Source of the DNA: Gautieria morchelliformis
Taxonomy: Eukaryota > Basidiomycota > Agaricomycetes > Gomphales > Gomphaceae
DNA: 64,000 bases
Direction of reading: 5' to 3'
Assembly: GCA_015179125.1 (NCBI GenBank)
Contig: WHVA01000064.1
Location: 124,001 to 188,000 of the forward strand
Part shown: in pieces, positions 40,712-53,524 of the stretch
How the letters are laid out: every line of letters begins with the position of its first letter
How positions within the stretch are numbered: the first letter of the stretch is position 1
Notes under the pieces: model-generated
What the model saw: only the letters and a program-made list of their open reading frames with translations
Databases searched by the model: none
What the model was told of the DNA's origin: nothing
Position numbers and translations under genes: made by a program

Positions 40712-43147
40712 TGACTTACAACATTGAGGAGCATCGCCGACTTCTGCAAATAGTGCTTGAGCGCCTACAGCAGCACAAGCTCTATCTTCGCCCTGAGAAA
40801 TGCGAGCTTGAGTGAACAAATATTGAGTACCTTGGGCTCATTGTGTCACATGGCAAGGTGGAGATGGACCCTGTCAAGGTCGCAGGTTTCATGGACTGGC
40901 CAACCCCAGCAAATCACAAGGAGGTGCAGGCCTTCCTGGGGTTTGCCAACTTTTATCGCCGGTTCATCGAGGGCTTCTCACATCATGCATGACCCCTGTT
41001 CAAGCTCACCAAGAAGGACGTACAATGGTAGTGGGGTGATCACGAACAGCAGGCATTTGATGGGCTAAAGCGGTGATTCACATCAACACCGATCCTGCAC
41101 TTTGCAGATGACAATCAACCCTACCGGGTGGAGGAGTTCAGATGTCGCCACTGGTGCAGTCCTGTCCCAGCGATCTCCAGATGACGACAAATGGCATCCA
41201 ATTGTGTTTTACTCCAAGAGTCTCACTCCTGTGGAGCGAAATTATGAGATTCATGACAAGGAGATGCTGGCAATTTTTCACACCCTAGAGGAATGGCAAC
41301 ATTTCTTTGAAGGCACTAAGCATTGCATTGAAATCTGGACAGACCACAAGAACCTGGAGTATTTTCGCACTGCAAAGAAGCTTAATCGCAGGCAGGCCAG
41401 ATGGTCCCTCTACTTGTCGTGTTTTGATTTCAAGCTTCACCATCGGCCTGGTGTCACAATGGGCAAGTCGGATACACTGTCGTGGCGCTCAGACCATGGG
41501 TCAGGATCAGGTGACAACAGCAATTTGACGCTCCTATGCCCAGAGCTGTTCATTGTTCACGCCCTGGAGGGGCTCACCCTAGTGGGGGAAGAACGTGGGA
41601 TTATTTGTGACGTGAAGAAGGCATTTGGGGATAGGTCACTGGAGGATGAGGTCGCAGGGGCGGCCAAGAAGCTGCGAGAGTCTGGTGGGAAATCACTGGT
41701 GTCTGCAGAGTGGGCCGAGATGGATGGGTTGCTCACATTCCGAGGTAAAGTTTACGTTCCAGATGTCCAGGACCTCAGGCAACGGATTGTCGCCCAGCAC
41801 CACGATTTGTGGGTCGCTGGTCATCCTGGGCAATGGAAGACCCTTGAGCTTGTCTCACGGAATTACTGGTGGCCCCACATGTCACAGTATATTGGTGAGT
41901 ACTCCAAGAGGTGCGATTTGTGCCTGCGAACAAAGGCACAAAGGCAGCCACCCCTTGGTGGACTCCATCCGCTCCCTGTCCCAGAAGCGCGCTGGGACAC
42001 GATCAGTGTTGACTTTGTTGTGGAACTGCGTGACACACATGGCTATGATGCTGTGATGAATGTAGTGGATTCGGTCTCCAAGTGGGCACACTTCATCCCC
42101 ACCAACACCATGATCACTGCAGCTGGAGCAGCGCGACCTTTCCTACACCATGTCTGGAAGCTGCATGGCCTCCCACGAACAGTGGTGTCGGATCGTGGGG
42201 TCCAGTTTGTTTGCGAATTCACTCATGAGCTTTATCACCTGCTGGGAATTCGCATCGCAGCCTCCACGGCATACCCCCGCAGACTGATGGACAGAAGGAG
42301 CGACTCAATCAAGAGCTAGAGCAGGACCTTTGACTCTTTGTCAATGAGTGACAAGACGACTGGGATGACCTCTTGCCCATGGCTGAGTTCCAGTACAATA
42401 ACCATGTGCATGCTTCCACTCATCGATCACCCTTCATGCTGGGCACTGGGCGGCACCCACAAATGGGCTTTGAACCGTATCAACCCCCATTGAACCTTGA
42501 GTCTGTCAATGAATTCAAGGAACACATGGAGGAATTGCTGTCAGAAGTGAAGTCAGCACTGGCGAAGTCAAAGGAAGACATGGTGACATACTATAATCGC
42601 CGATGTGAGCCAGCACCTACATTTTCGCCAGGTGACAAGGTTTACCTCAATGCAAGTGATATACACACCACCTGTCCTTCGAAAAAGCTAGCTCATCGGC
42701 GACTTGGCCCTTACATTGTCGAACACCAAGTTGGGTCACAAGCCTACTGTCTCCACCTCCCAAGGTCTCTGAGTCACCTCCACTCTGTCTTCCCTGTCAT
42801 TAAGCTGACTCCTGCTCCATCTGATCCAATCCCAGGTCAGCGACCATCCCCACCACCTCCACCCATCCTTAGAGAGGGCGATGAGCACTTCGAAGTCGAA
42901 CAGGTGTTAGACAGTCGCATGCGAGCAAATCGCCTGCAGCTCCTCATCAAGTGGAAGGGGTATGGCTATGAAGAGAATTCATGAGAAAATGAGTGTGATG
43001 TCCAAGCTCATCGCCGATTTATACCATTCGCATCCAGGTGCCCTTGATTGCATCCGCTCCTTGGAGGCTGTCACCTTTCAGAATCACATCCCTGTTCCAC
43101 CAGTGGGACTTCATGCGTCGGGTCGCCACATTCTAGAGGGGGGGTGA
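40712..43147 (+). pseudogene. Decayed Ty3/Gypsy chromovirus pol (5'-truncated)
   Basis: Starts within RT (NIEEHRRLLQIVLERLQQHK, FLGFANFYRRFIEGF), after the catalytic motif. It continues into RNase H (DVATGAVLSQRS, NYEIHDKEMLAIFHTLEEWQ, TDHKNLEYF), integrase (VAGHPGQWKTLELVSRNYWW, CDLCLRTKAQ, SVDFVVELRD, VVSDRGVQFV) and a chromodomain (VEQVLDSRMRANRLQLLIKW, KGYGYEENS). Several frameshifts and stops interrupt it: TGA at about 40814, TGA at about 40990, TAG near 41030, TGA near 41075 and TGA where the chromodomain Trp is expected (about 42982). The polypurine tract AGGGGGGGTGA precedes an LTR start (TGTCAGGGGAACA, 43148). Confidence 0.85.
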
Positions 43148-43290
43148 TGTCAGGGGAACACCACTCACACACTGCTTTATCGCGATATGCATTATCACAG
43201 TGTGCATTATCGCGATATGCATTATCGCAGTGTGCATTATCACAATGTGCATATTACCGTGGCATGCACATGATCGCAGCGTGTTGTTGG
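43148..43290 (+). repeat. Start of the decayed Gypsy LTR with a 15-bp minisatellite
   Basis: TGTCAGGGGAACACC follows the polypurine tract. At 43176-43267 a 15-bp unit (ATTATCGCGATATGC and variants such as ATTATCACAGTGTGC) is repeated six times; each unit is itself close to a palindrome around TCGCGA. The LTR end could not be located. Confidence 0.65.
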
Positions 43291-43299
43291 TGACCCCTG

Positions 43300-45650
43300 A
43301 GCTTCTCCTAGCCTTCGGCATCCTTCTGTCTTGTGTTCCGTTTATTTCCCTTCCTGTTCCGGCCCCTTCCGACATCATTCCTTCCTTATATGTCCAGCCC
43401 TGTTATCGCTGGCGTGATCGCTTATGTAACTCAGGCATTTGGTGATCAGGCTAGCATGCCCAAGTTTACTTATAGTCGTAGTTAGGTGGCAAAGGGGTTC
43501 CTTAGAGTTTTCTCTTTGGATCCCCCTTCGCCAGTTCGCCGCTTGAGTGTAGAGCATCTGCCTAGGTTTCCCTTATACTGGCATGATGGTTCATCACTGA
43601 CCCCATCCCCTTTGGGTGTTCCTATGGCCGGAATGCATTCACAGGACATCCTACCCGTAGATCGTGTGGGATCAACCCAGCAGACCAAGAGTCTGTGCAG
43701 GGTAACATGTATGCAGGTCTCAAGGTGTGTTTTTGTACATAGGTACCTTCATCCTCTTGTCATGACGCATCTATTTCCCATACTCAGATGCTCAGTTCTC
43801 CTATTTTCCCACTCCACCTTTGTGTTCGTTCTGACCGCCCTTGCTGTGTTCGGCAACCGATCCTCGCTGTTCGTGCCATTTACCATGGCCACACCGTCGA
43901 AGCATGATCGACATCCCTGAACTAACTTAGCAGTCATCGCTGGGCCTATCACCTCCTCTGCTCAACCCTCTTTCGATGGTGTTCCTATGATCGGACTGTC
44001 ATGACTTGTGTATTTCCTGGACCTTGTTATCCCCATTTCCCCTTTCGCCACTCCTCTCCCGTGTTCGCTCGGCTTTGCCCTCCACTTCAACCACTTATCC
44101 CCTATGTCATTCCGTTCGCCATTCCTTGCATTTCTCCGAACCGCTATTCGCTGCTCGTGCATTTCGCCAGCAGGCACGCCATCAAAAAATGATCAATACC
44201 ATTTACCCGGCAAGATGGTTCATCACTAACCCCATCACCTTAATCCAACCCCTTTGGGTGTTCATATGGCCAAAGTGTGTTCGCAGGACGTCCCTTCCAT
44301 AGGTCGTGCGGGATCAACCCAGTAGACGAAGAGTCCGTGCAGGGTAGCATGTATGCGGGTCCCAAGACATGGTTTTGTACATGAATGCCTTTGCCACCTT
44401 TACTCTCTGTCGTTTCATGTTCGCACCCTTCCCTCACTCTATTGTATGTTTATTCCATCTACTTAGTATCATGACTGCGCACCCCTATCCAACCCTGACT
44501 CGTGACGGCCTCTTTCCTATTCGCTGATGCCTTACGAGCATTCGATATAAGTAGTTTACATTCGCATATATATTCTCCAGTTCAATTATCATACGTCGTC
44601 CATCTTGTGCAAACTTGACCTCACTGTGATCATCGTCTTAAGCCTTCTCTTGGAGATTTCTATCTTCAACCAGCAGAGGACTTAGGCATCACTGGTGAGT
44701 TCTCATACTTCATCTTCATTACCTTAAGCCTTCGAACTATTTTCTGCACTGTTGGCGAAGGGCTCCGAAGGAGCACCTTCACTGGCGAAGGGATTGTCGC
44801 TACTTAGACAGCCCTTCCGTGACACCTTGCACGTTGTATCGTCAAGTGCCACGGGCCATTTCGCTACGACTGTAGATAGGGTGCGCCCCGTTCGGGCAAC
44901 CCTCCTATCTTGTGAACATTCATTGGTTCACGCATTCGCCGAACGGCATACTTATTCGCACAAGTCATTCGGGCATTCGCTGTGTTCACTAATACACGAT
45001 ATTAACGCCTAAAAACCAATCTTGACACCTCTCTCCCTCTGCTGTTTCATGTTCACACTCCTCCCTTCTTCCATTGTATATGTTTCACCTATTTGTATCC
45101 TGACTGCACACCCCTATCCAACCCTGACTCATGACAGCCTCTTTCCTATTCACTAGCCTCATATGAGCATTTGGTATAAGTAGTTTACATTCACATGTAT
45201 ATTCCCCAGTTCAATTATCATATGCCTATCTTGTGCAAAACTTGACCTCACTGTGACTATCATCTTGAGCCCTCTTCTATAGACTACTACCTTAGACCAG
45301 AAGAGGACTCAAGCACCACTGGTGAGTTTTCATACTTCACCTTCACTACTCTAGTCTTCATATCATTGTCGGTGCTGTCAGTGAAGGGCTCCGAAGGAGC
45401 ACCTTCGCCGGAGAAAGGATTGTTACAACTAGACAACCTTTCCGTGAGACCTTGCACGTCACATCGTCAAGTATCATGGGCTATTTCACTACGACTGTAG
45501 ATAGGGCGAGCCCTGTTTGGGCAGCCCTCTTACCTTCTAAACATTTATTCACGCATCTCGTTTGCTGAACTACACACTTCATTGCACAAGCCATTTGGGC
45601 ATTCACTAATACACGATATCAACACCTAAAACCCAATCTTGACAGTGAGA
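43300..45650 (+). repeat. Cluster of LTR copies and fragments of the 1031-bp family
   Basis: A full-length LTR copy at 43997-45027 (TGTCATGACT...CCAATCTTGACA, 1031 bp) matches the solo LTR at 17761-18791 in the opposite orientation. Before it, about 43580-43750 repeats its middle part and 43758 onward repeats its start. After it, 45028-45650 repeats its 3' 620 bp in diverged form with the same ending. No matching 5-bp duplication flanks the full copy, so the cluster probably arose by recombination between several insertions. Confidence 0.7.
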
Positions 45651-45769
45651 TTGAAAATATCCTGTGCAGCTTACACAAGCCTATACACTTAAATATAGTT
45701 TTACAATATAACAGGAGGCGATTCTGATTCTATCCAATCTAGCAATCTACTTCTGTCCTACACATGACT

Positions 45770-46235
45770 GTTTTGGAACCCTTCAAGACTTTGGTGTTAT
45801 TTCTAACACCTCAATCTATCAGAACATGTCGTTTACGAGACTTCAAGAATATTAAACAATGCTGCAGCACAACTCTGGAAATAATTTAATATTTGTACCT
45901 TGGTTGCAATCCACGTAAAAACTAGTCCTAGTTAATACAGATGGAAGGCAATACATTTCTTAGCAGCACTGAACAATAAACTAAAAGACTGTAGGTTCAA
46001 GGACACTATCAGGGTCCAAGCATATTCCAAAATATAAAGGAATGTACTTAGCAGGTGAGTTTATAAATGGACTGCCCTGATAATCTACCAGCGCACTGCA
46101 ATAAAACGAGGGACGAGTTTTGTGGAAGTGACTTGTGAAAGTCTCTAATCAGGAAAATCGACTGATCAGATCATCTCGGGTATTGGAGTGCAAATGGCAA
46201 GACTTAGTAAGATACAAGTCACACGAGGTCAGGTG
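45770..46235 (-). repeat. Inverted counterpart of the repeat at 61250-62440
   Basis: Blocks such as GTTTTGGAACCCTTCAA, CAACTCTGGAAATAA, AGCAGCACTGAACAATAAAC and GTGAGTTTATAAATGGACTG recur in reverse orientation at 61250-62440. Here the sequence is uninterrupted, whereas the other copy carries a solo LTR. Element class unknown. Confidence 0.7.
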
Positions 46236-47100
46236 ATAGAAGATGTTAGATTGCTAGAATGATTCAAGGGGGTCAGAATGGCCTCCTTTTATATTGTAAA
46301 TTACACAGGATTACATAAAATGGGGTTCTTCTATCTATTAGGTGAGTGATGTCATATGTAAATATTTGCACTGCTAAAACACACCCTCGTAACTATTGCA
46401 GTGTGTTTGTGCAAAGAAACTGAAAATAGATAGCGAATCACTTTCCCTGGTTTGCACAGCCTTGCACTGCCCTGCACAGCCCCTATGACATCAAGGGACC
46501 TGTTTGGTGCCGTAGCATTGTGTTTGGAGGATCCCTTCATCCAATAGGCTTTGCTAAACTTGCACCCTAGTTTTGGCTGTGTACATCTTTGTGTGGCTTT
46601 ATATGCAGCCTTGCACAGCCATGGTTGCTATGATGCAAGTCACATGACTGCTGGGTTTGAACTATATTTAAGTGCACAGGCTTGTGTAAGCGGCAAAGGA
46701 CACATTCAGTCTCAGTGGCTGAGTTTTAAGTGAGCCAAGGTGCCGGAGTTGTAGGTGCTTGAGTGCCTGTAACTCCGAATTCGCGGTTCGTGGATAGCTC
46801 CAGTCGGAGTTTGAAATTGAGCGGCTGTGGCAGAGTTGTGGATGTGCATGGGTTCGTAACTCTGTCTGACAGAATAGAGTGCTTTTTGAGCCAGGGAAGC
46901 CAAATTAAATGACGAAAAAATAAGAAGAAAATCGAGGAATATTTGAACAGTGATTTCCCCATAATAGCCATGTATATTTGCTGCTAACAGCTGAGAAAAA
47001 CAGGGTTTTAAAGCAATTTTAATCGTTTTTTCATGAGGTTTTCATCAGCAAGGGTTCCCACACAATGACTTGTGTGACTTGTCCATTACTAAGCTGCTAA
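46236..47100. other. No supported gene
   Basis: AT-rich. Short motifs such as CCTTGCACAGCC are repeated a few times near 46450 and 46610. Bases 47101-47114 are the LINE target duplication. Confidence 0.4.
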
Positions 47101-47110
47101 CCCCAGCTAG

Positions 47111-47141
<31 letters not shown>

Positions 47142-47797
47142 GTCATTTTATTCAACCTCAGGATAAACCTATGATGGTCGCTACACGCGCTGTACCTATG
47201 AAAGGTGGGCCTTTCCCCTCCTCTCTCCCTGGGACTCCCAACCCCTGCATCCTCGAGTGGGCGGATGCACTGCCGACGAGCTCCATGCCCCCCGGCAGCC
47301 CGACTCCTTGAGTCGTTTTCCGCCCCCCTCTCTTGTGAGGTAAGGTACTCACTCTCCCCGGGTGGTCTATCCCTAACGTGTGTGGTCTAGCTTCATAAGT
47401 GCTCGGCCGCCGAGGCGGTCTAGCATGACGGGAGTGAGCGCCGCAGGCAAAGAATAAAAAGTGGTCCTAGGGTCTTCATGGTCTTGCTGCGACGAGTCGG
47501 TTCCCGCCGTTGCCTGAGCTTGTAAGGTGAGGGTGATATAGTATGATCATGTTCGTGTCGAAGAGCCGGTTGTACGTATCCGTGTCTAATAGAGGTCTTG
47601 TTGGTGCCCGAAACTCGTGCGTGTTACACTCCTCAGATGTGTTTCCCTGCCCTAGTTGGTGGGTTATCTCTCTGTCATATGAGTGGGGGGGATACATCAC
47701 CGAATGTAGCCTTCAAACGGCCTGTAGCAGCCACGTAGTTCAGTAGTTCCAGCATGCCCGCCGGCTTCCCTAGCAATTCACTGATCGACGTTGCTTT

Positions 47798-50700
47798 TCA
47801 CCCTAGCTTCCTCCTTAGCTTATGTCTGGCGTACTCATATGTCCGGCATTCGAACAGGAAGTGGTGGACCGACTCGTTGGCCCTAGTGCAAGCGGGACAG
47901 ATTGGCGTGGGCAATCTCTTGATCCTGTGGAGGTGCTTGTTGAGCGGGGCGTGGCTGGTTCTCAACTGGGTGATTAGGCTGCATTGTGCTCTGGTCAACC
48001 TGGCCATGTCTGCGATATAGTTGCTGGAGGGCATCTTGCCGTCTATCTTTGATAGTCTCGCATACCGGGGGGATCGCTGCCACCGTAACCTCCAGTTCTG
48101 TTTCGTCCCCGTCCTAAAGGCTTGTCTCGCGGCCGCCATGCTGCACGGAAGGGGTTCAGCCTCCAGGAGGGGCGGGAGATCACTTAGCTGGTGAGTAGCG
48201 TCTAACGCTGCCTTTTTTGCCTCAGTGTCTGCCTCCTCGTTGCCTCCCACCCCGTCATGTCCCGATATCCAGGCTACGGCTAGGTCTATCTTGCGTCGTC
48301 GTGTCGGTGTCGCCATCCTGGTGGCCGTGTCGTGTATCTGGCTCAGGATGTGTTGTCCCGGCCTCGGACGTATCTTCTCTATCGCCTGTATCACCCCCTG
48401 ATTGTCGAGGAGGATTGTGGCCTTTCTGACTTCATTCTCGCGCCTCAGTAGTTCTAGCCCCAGAAGTACTCCGATCGCCTCTGCCTCGTAGGTGGTGTGC
48501 TCTGTCAGCGGGCCGAGGTGGTATCCCAAGATAGCTTTCCTCCTGCCTTCCCTGTATAATACTGCCACGGCTCCTGCTCCACCCTCTGTGCCTGATCCGT
48601 CCGTGTATATCATCACGTCGGCCGTGCTGGTCGCCTCGCCCTCCTTGGACTCTAACCTTCGGTCGTGTATCGCCGCGGTGCGTCGGGAACTTGTGTGAAG
48701 GGTAGTATTTCCTCGTAGGTGTCGGGTGCGATGTCGAAGATATGGGTCAGTGTGTGCAGTGGGGACGCATGTCTCTTTACTAGACGGCGGGCGCACGTGC
48801 GAAGTGGCTGGTGGAGAGGGTGTGCCCTTGGGAGGGTTGCCATGCGGCTGACCGCCTTGTAGCATACGTTCAGTAGTAGGAGTTCTATCGGCATTATGTT
48901 GGCATGTGCCTCGAGGACGTCGCTGGCAGTCGTTCTCATGGCTCCAGTGATAGCGATAGTGGCAATGCGCTGTATTGACGTTAGCTTACGCACTATTTTC
49001 ACTGAACCTGTGGACCTCTTCTTCGCTTCCACTCTCTGAATTGGCGTGTACCACACATCTGCCGCGTATGTGAATTTTGGTATGGCCACTGCGCAGTATA
49101 ATTGTCTCATGTACGTTGCTCGGACACCTGTGGAGGGCTTGGTCAGTCTGCGTGCTAGGAGTGTCCACTTTACTGCCTTGGCTGTAACTTTCTCCGCATG
49201 CTCGCTCCACCTCAGTTCCTTGTCCAGGAGTACGCCCAGGAATTTATGTGATGTCGAGGGCTGGATGACCACGTCCTCGTATACAAAGCCTGGTCTTGGT
49301 TCGCGTATGGTCTTGCATGGTCTGGTGGGGTCGGGGACTCTGCGGCGCGAGAAACCAATCACGGCGAATTTGTTCTTTTCGAACCTGGACTGGTGAGTGC
49401 ACGTCCATTCACCCACCCCACCTTCTTTGAGTAGCATTTCTCTGATGCCCTCGTACGCCTCCTCATATGTGTCCCCTTCCGCGTATAGGTTGGCGTCGTC
49501 CACGTATGCCGTCGCCGCCCTTCCTTTCCCCGACGCCACCTCTACTAGATCCGCGTTGTAGTAGAGATAGAGTATCATCAATAGCGGGTCGCCTTGCCCT
49601 ATCCCATTGTCTATGTTGACCCAGTCCGATAGATAGTAGTCGAATTTCAGCCTGGTGCGTCTGTCTGCCAACATCCTCTCGACGAAGAGCACGTAAGGCT
49701 CTGGCACCTTGCGTTTCCTCATGTTGTGGAGCAGGCGGTCCGTGACTGCGTTCGGGAATGCGCCTTCAATGTCGAGGAATAACATGGCCGCTACCTTCTT
49801 CCTCCTCCACGCCCCTTTTATCTTGTTGACCATTAGGTGGAGGGAGTCAGTTGTCGTCCTACCAGGCCTCCCTCCGAAGTGGGTGGCTGGGATGAGCTGG
49901 TGCTTCTCCGTCAGGTACGTGATGTCTTCCGCCACTATTGCCGTGAGGAGTTTACCGATCGTGTTGTACAGGGCGATGGGACGGTATGATTTTGGCGCCT
50001 CATAGTTGGCCTTTCCCGGTTTCCGTAGTACAATTGTGATCCAGGTCCTCCAGTTGTCACTGTATGTGTTCAATGCAAATGTTGCTCGGAATATGCACAG
50101 AAGATACTCAGCGAGTAAGTCCACCGATTCCTTCAGGACAACATTAGGGATTCCGTCATCGCCAGGCGCTTTGTGCGGCTTTAGCTTGTCCAGTTGTCGC
50201 CTCAGCTGCGCCTCGTGGATCTGGAACCCGTGTTTGATGCGTTTCGGATATTTGTAGTTGGCTGGGATCTGGGACTCGGCTGGTTTGGGCGGAAAGAAGG
50301 CCGCTGCGAGGGCGGCGCTTTTGTCCTCATTTGTTTCTGCTGTGCGGCCGGTTCCATCGGTCCCAGGGATATGCAGTGTCGGGATCCTCGATCTGCCCCC
50401 ATCCGTGGTCGGGTGGGATATGTACCTGTTTGCCGTCCACAGTAGTCCATCGTTGAGGTCCTCCAGGTATTCGGCCCAGTGTTGAGATTTGGCCTTGCTA
50501 ATCGCCTTGCTGTATCTGTCGGTGATCTCCCTGTGTTCTTCGTGGGTCGGGTGGTCAGCGATGGCACGATGTATATATGATAGATGGTTTAGCCTATTTT
50601 TTGCTTTCTTGAGGTCTGTGAGCTCTTTGCACCACCATCTGCGGGAGTGTGGTGTTGGCTTCGATAGTGGGACCACGGTGTCGATAGTGTCCTGGATGGC

Positions 50701-51602
50701 AGCCGTCAGCGCATTGACCATGTCATTGTACTCACCTATGTCTTCCAACTCCTTCGCCTCTGGCACTTCCACCAGTCGCTCTGCTAGCTGCTCTCTGAAC
50801 TCGCCCCAGTCCACCATCTTGAAGTTGCGATATGGTTCCGGGTTCTGGATTTCCACTCCAACGTCGATAGTCGTGAGGATGGGAACATGGTCAGTGCCTG
50901 GTCCCCTTCTGTCGGGGGAGGTGTTGCAGCCGATGATGGTGTCGATGATGTTGTCTGTGCAGAAGACATTGTCGACCCTCGTCCAGTTTTTGGTTGACAT
51001 CGATTGCAGGGTGGGGAGCCGCTTAGGAAGTGCCATTACCATATTGTAGTCAGCCAGCATAGAGATCAGCTCTTCCGCCGCCTTGGTCGCGTCGGCCGTG
51101 AATAAATGGTGGTTTCTCTCTTCGTCCCACATGGGATGGTGTCTGTTGAAGTCGCCACACCAGACCATGGAGTCTGTTTCGCGGTGAATTAGGTTTCGTC
51201 TCCCAGCTCTGACAAAGTCGTCTAAGGTCTGTAGCGTCGCTGAGTGTTCGCAGTCGTTGTATATATTGAAGATTGTTATCTTTCCCTGACGGTGTCGAAT
51301 CTGTATTGCTGTGATGTCGTTTGTCCCTTCGACTGAAACCTGTGACCATGCATTAGTATCCATTAGGACATTTACCAGTATGATAGAGCGCTTTGTGGCT
51401 CCATTGCTTAGGTGAGATGTAGGGTAAGCATGCGCCAGTTGTGGTTCGCCTTGGTGTTGCCTAGCGTGTTGATGTACGGCTCCTGTAGCAGAATGATGTC
51501 CCATTCCTTGTGCGCATCCGAATTGATGAGATCATACTGAGCCTTGTCAGATTTGTTCAGGTTCTGTTGGTATATTCTCAGCCTCGCCGGTGTTGGTTCC
51601 AT
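47798..51602 (-). pseudogene. LINE ORF2: endonuclease, reverse transcriptase, RNase H (two frame breaks)
   Basis: The ATG at 51602 (MEPTPARLRIYQQNLNKSDK) lies about 11 nt after the ORF1 stop. The AP-type endonuclease has IILLQEPYIN, MVWCGDFNRHHPMWD and GTDHVPILTTID. The RT has LDKLKPHKAPGDDGIPNVVL, YRPIALYNTIGKL, FGGRPGRTTTDSLHLMVNKI, MLFLDIEGAFPNAV, GIGQGDPLLMILYLYYNADL and the active site AYVDDANLYAEG. RNase H has VMIYTDGSGTEGGAGAVAVL, YEAEAIGVLLGLELL and WISGHDGVGGNEEAD. A terminal Cys-rich tail (CPACTRANESVHHFLFEC) ends at 47798. Frame breaks lie near 51420 (HNWRM/AYPTSHLSNGA) and near 48660 (RRYTT/RLESKEGEA); each is a single-base change in phase. Confidence 0.88.
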
Positions 51603-51613
51603 TGTGTATGACA

Positions 51614-53524
51614 TCAGCGAGGGGAAGGGAGAGGCGGCCCACTGTGTCCATCTGTGTCGCCCCACCTGGTGGTGGGGCCCAGGGCGATGCTGTTGGAGGA
51701 TGTTGTCGGGCTCTCATGCGGTCGTGCTTGCTGCGATGGACCTGCGTTTGGATGTCCTGCAGTTTTCGGGTCTGGGGTTCGCCTTCCATATGGTAGCATG
51801 GTCTTTCTGAGCCCTCCCGCGCGTCGCGTGACTGTCTCCCAGCCTCCGCTGTGTTGCGTCATGGGCTGTTGCTCGGTCTGTAGGGGCAGTAGGGCCTGCG
51901 CCTTAGAGGGTTGTGAGACGCGGGTCCATGCTTCTTCGGTCGGGAAGTATGGCAGTTGGTTTTCGAGCAGTCTGGCATCGAGCTCTGCGCATTTGCGTAG
52001 GAAGACGGGGCAGGTTCTGGCCCAGCTGGCGTGCTCATCCGACCTGCACAAGACGCATCGACATTCGGTCTGGTCGCACGTGGCCGTTTTGTGTCGCCCA
52101 CCGCAGGTCCCACAAGTGTCGTATTCCTGTGGGCATCCATATGACAGGTGGTTCCACCCCTGGCATTTGAGGCATCGGGTTGGTTCCTTCCTGCATTTCT
52201 CTGCGTATACTCTTTTCTGACATATTATTATTCCGTCGGTGAGCGCTTTGTTGGCAGTCTCCGGTGCAGTGAATGTGATGATGACGTGTCCGCAGGTTTG
52301 GCTGGCTGCTCGCCGATGCTTAGGTTTGATCCATCTTGCTTTGTCGATTGCGCCCCTCGGGAGCCTGTTAACCACCTCTATGCCCCGTAGGTCGCCCTCC
52401 CTTTCCAGTTCAAAGTGTAGGGGCACGAATTGGATTACGAGCGGGTATGACCTCGCCTTCATCCTGGCGTCAGGTGATAGGGCTTCCGTGAATTGGGTCC
52501 TGCATTCCGCCTCGTTGAGCCATCTTGCCGCTTCCTCCGTGTTGAGCTCGAACAGCACTCCGCCGTTGACGAGTCGCTTCGCGCTGACCACAATTCTCTC
52601 GCCCTCTGCGTCTAGGTCGCTGATAGCCTCGTTTGCTTTGAGCGCCAGCCCGGTATCGTCCAGGTCAGTCAGGACCCGTTCTCCTGCGTTCGGGGCATCC
52701 ACTAGTACCTGTCGCTGCTTTATGCCTTCTCGGGCACGGACTCTGGCATCAAGTGTGGTGGCACCAGGCGACATGTGCTGGGTCGCCGTTGCTGCTTTCA
52801 TTGCGGCGTCCCTGTATGTTGTTGAGGTCTCGTTGAGCTGCGTTGCCAAGGAGGCGACGGTGTTCGACACCGATTGGATTGTTTGTATTGCCGCTGCCGC
52901 GTCCTCGGCAACTTGGTGGGATAGTCTGGCCGCGGTCTCTGCTGCAGCCGTGGCCTTGTCTATCAGTGTCGTCGCTTCTAGGACCTTGGCTGATAGGGCG
53001 TTTCCTTCCGCTGCGAGGCCCTCCCTGACCTGGCTCACTATTCTCTCGCATCTGGCGTCATCCTCGACCTCTTCTAGAATGAACGCAATAGACCTCAACG
53101 CGTTTATTGCCTGGCGCGGTACCCCTTTGTATTGCGTTACCTGTAATATGGCGGTGGACAGCGCATCGACTGTCCAGGGCGCGCCCGGTACCGTTAGCAA
53201 GGTGCATTCCAAATAGAGCTTACCTGCATCTACATCTGATATCTCCTGTCCCTGAAAGCTTCTTATCTCCTCTCCTGTGAGCGTCTCCTGGTCTGTGGCT
53301 ATTCCTCTGGTGGCTGGCCTGGTCGCTGGCGCCTTTTTATCAGCTGGGTTCTCACTTCTTTTCAGTGGTTCCGTCTGCTTCTCTCATGTAGGGCCCGTTG
53401 CTGCCCTAGGCTGGATTCTTCCCTGAGCGTCGAGCTTGGCCTGTGCCATGGACGGTGTCGTGACTGGGCGCTGCGTAGGCGTGTTCCTGCCCTTTGCCCC
53501 GCTAGCCGACGTGTCGTTCGACAT
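51614..53524 (-). pseudogene. LINE ORF1 (Gag-like, zinc knuckles; one in-frame stop)
   Basis: The ATG at 53524 (MSNDTSASGAKGRNTPTQRP) opens a frame that meets TGA at 53384-53386 (GPT, stop, EKQTEPLKRSE) and then continues in the same frame to 51614. The stop could derive from CGA by one transition. The central part is helical (VSQVREGLAAEGNALSAKVL, TAAAETAARLSHQVAEDAAA). The C-terminal part has knuckles CLKCQGWNHLSYGC, CGTCGGRHKTATC and CVLCRSDEHASWARTC. The protein would bind LINE RNA. Total length about 636 codons. Confidence 0.82.

Noticed and set aside
43176..43267. Regularly spaced repeats that might be taken for a CRISPR array
   Set aside because: Units are 15 bp, contiguous, with no spacers, in a eukaryotic LTR.
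43997..45027. Calling the 1031-bp LTR copy and the decayed Gypsy one complete element
   Set aside because: The Gypsy LTR begins TGTCAGGGG whereas this LTR begins TGTCATGAC, and no target duplication links them.
52239..53216. Long plus-strand open frame (325 codons) opposite LINE ORF1
   Set aside because: It is the mirror of the GC-rich ORF1 coding strand, rich in Ser/Ala/Leu, with no motif; the minus strand shows zinc knuckles and is the true frame.
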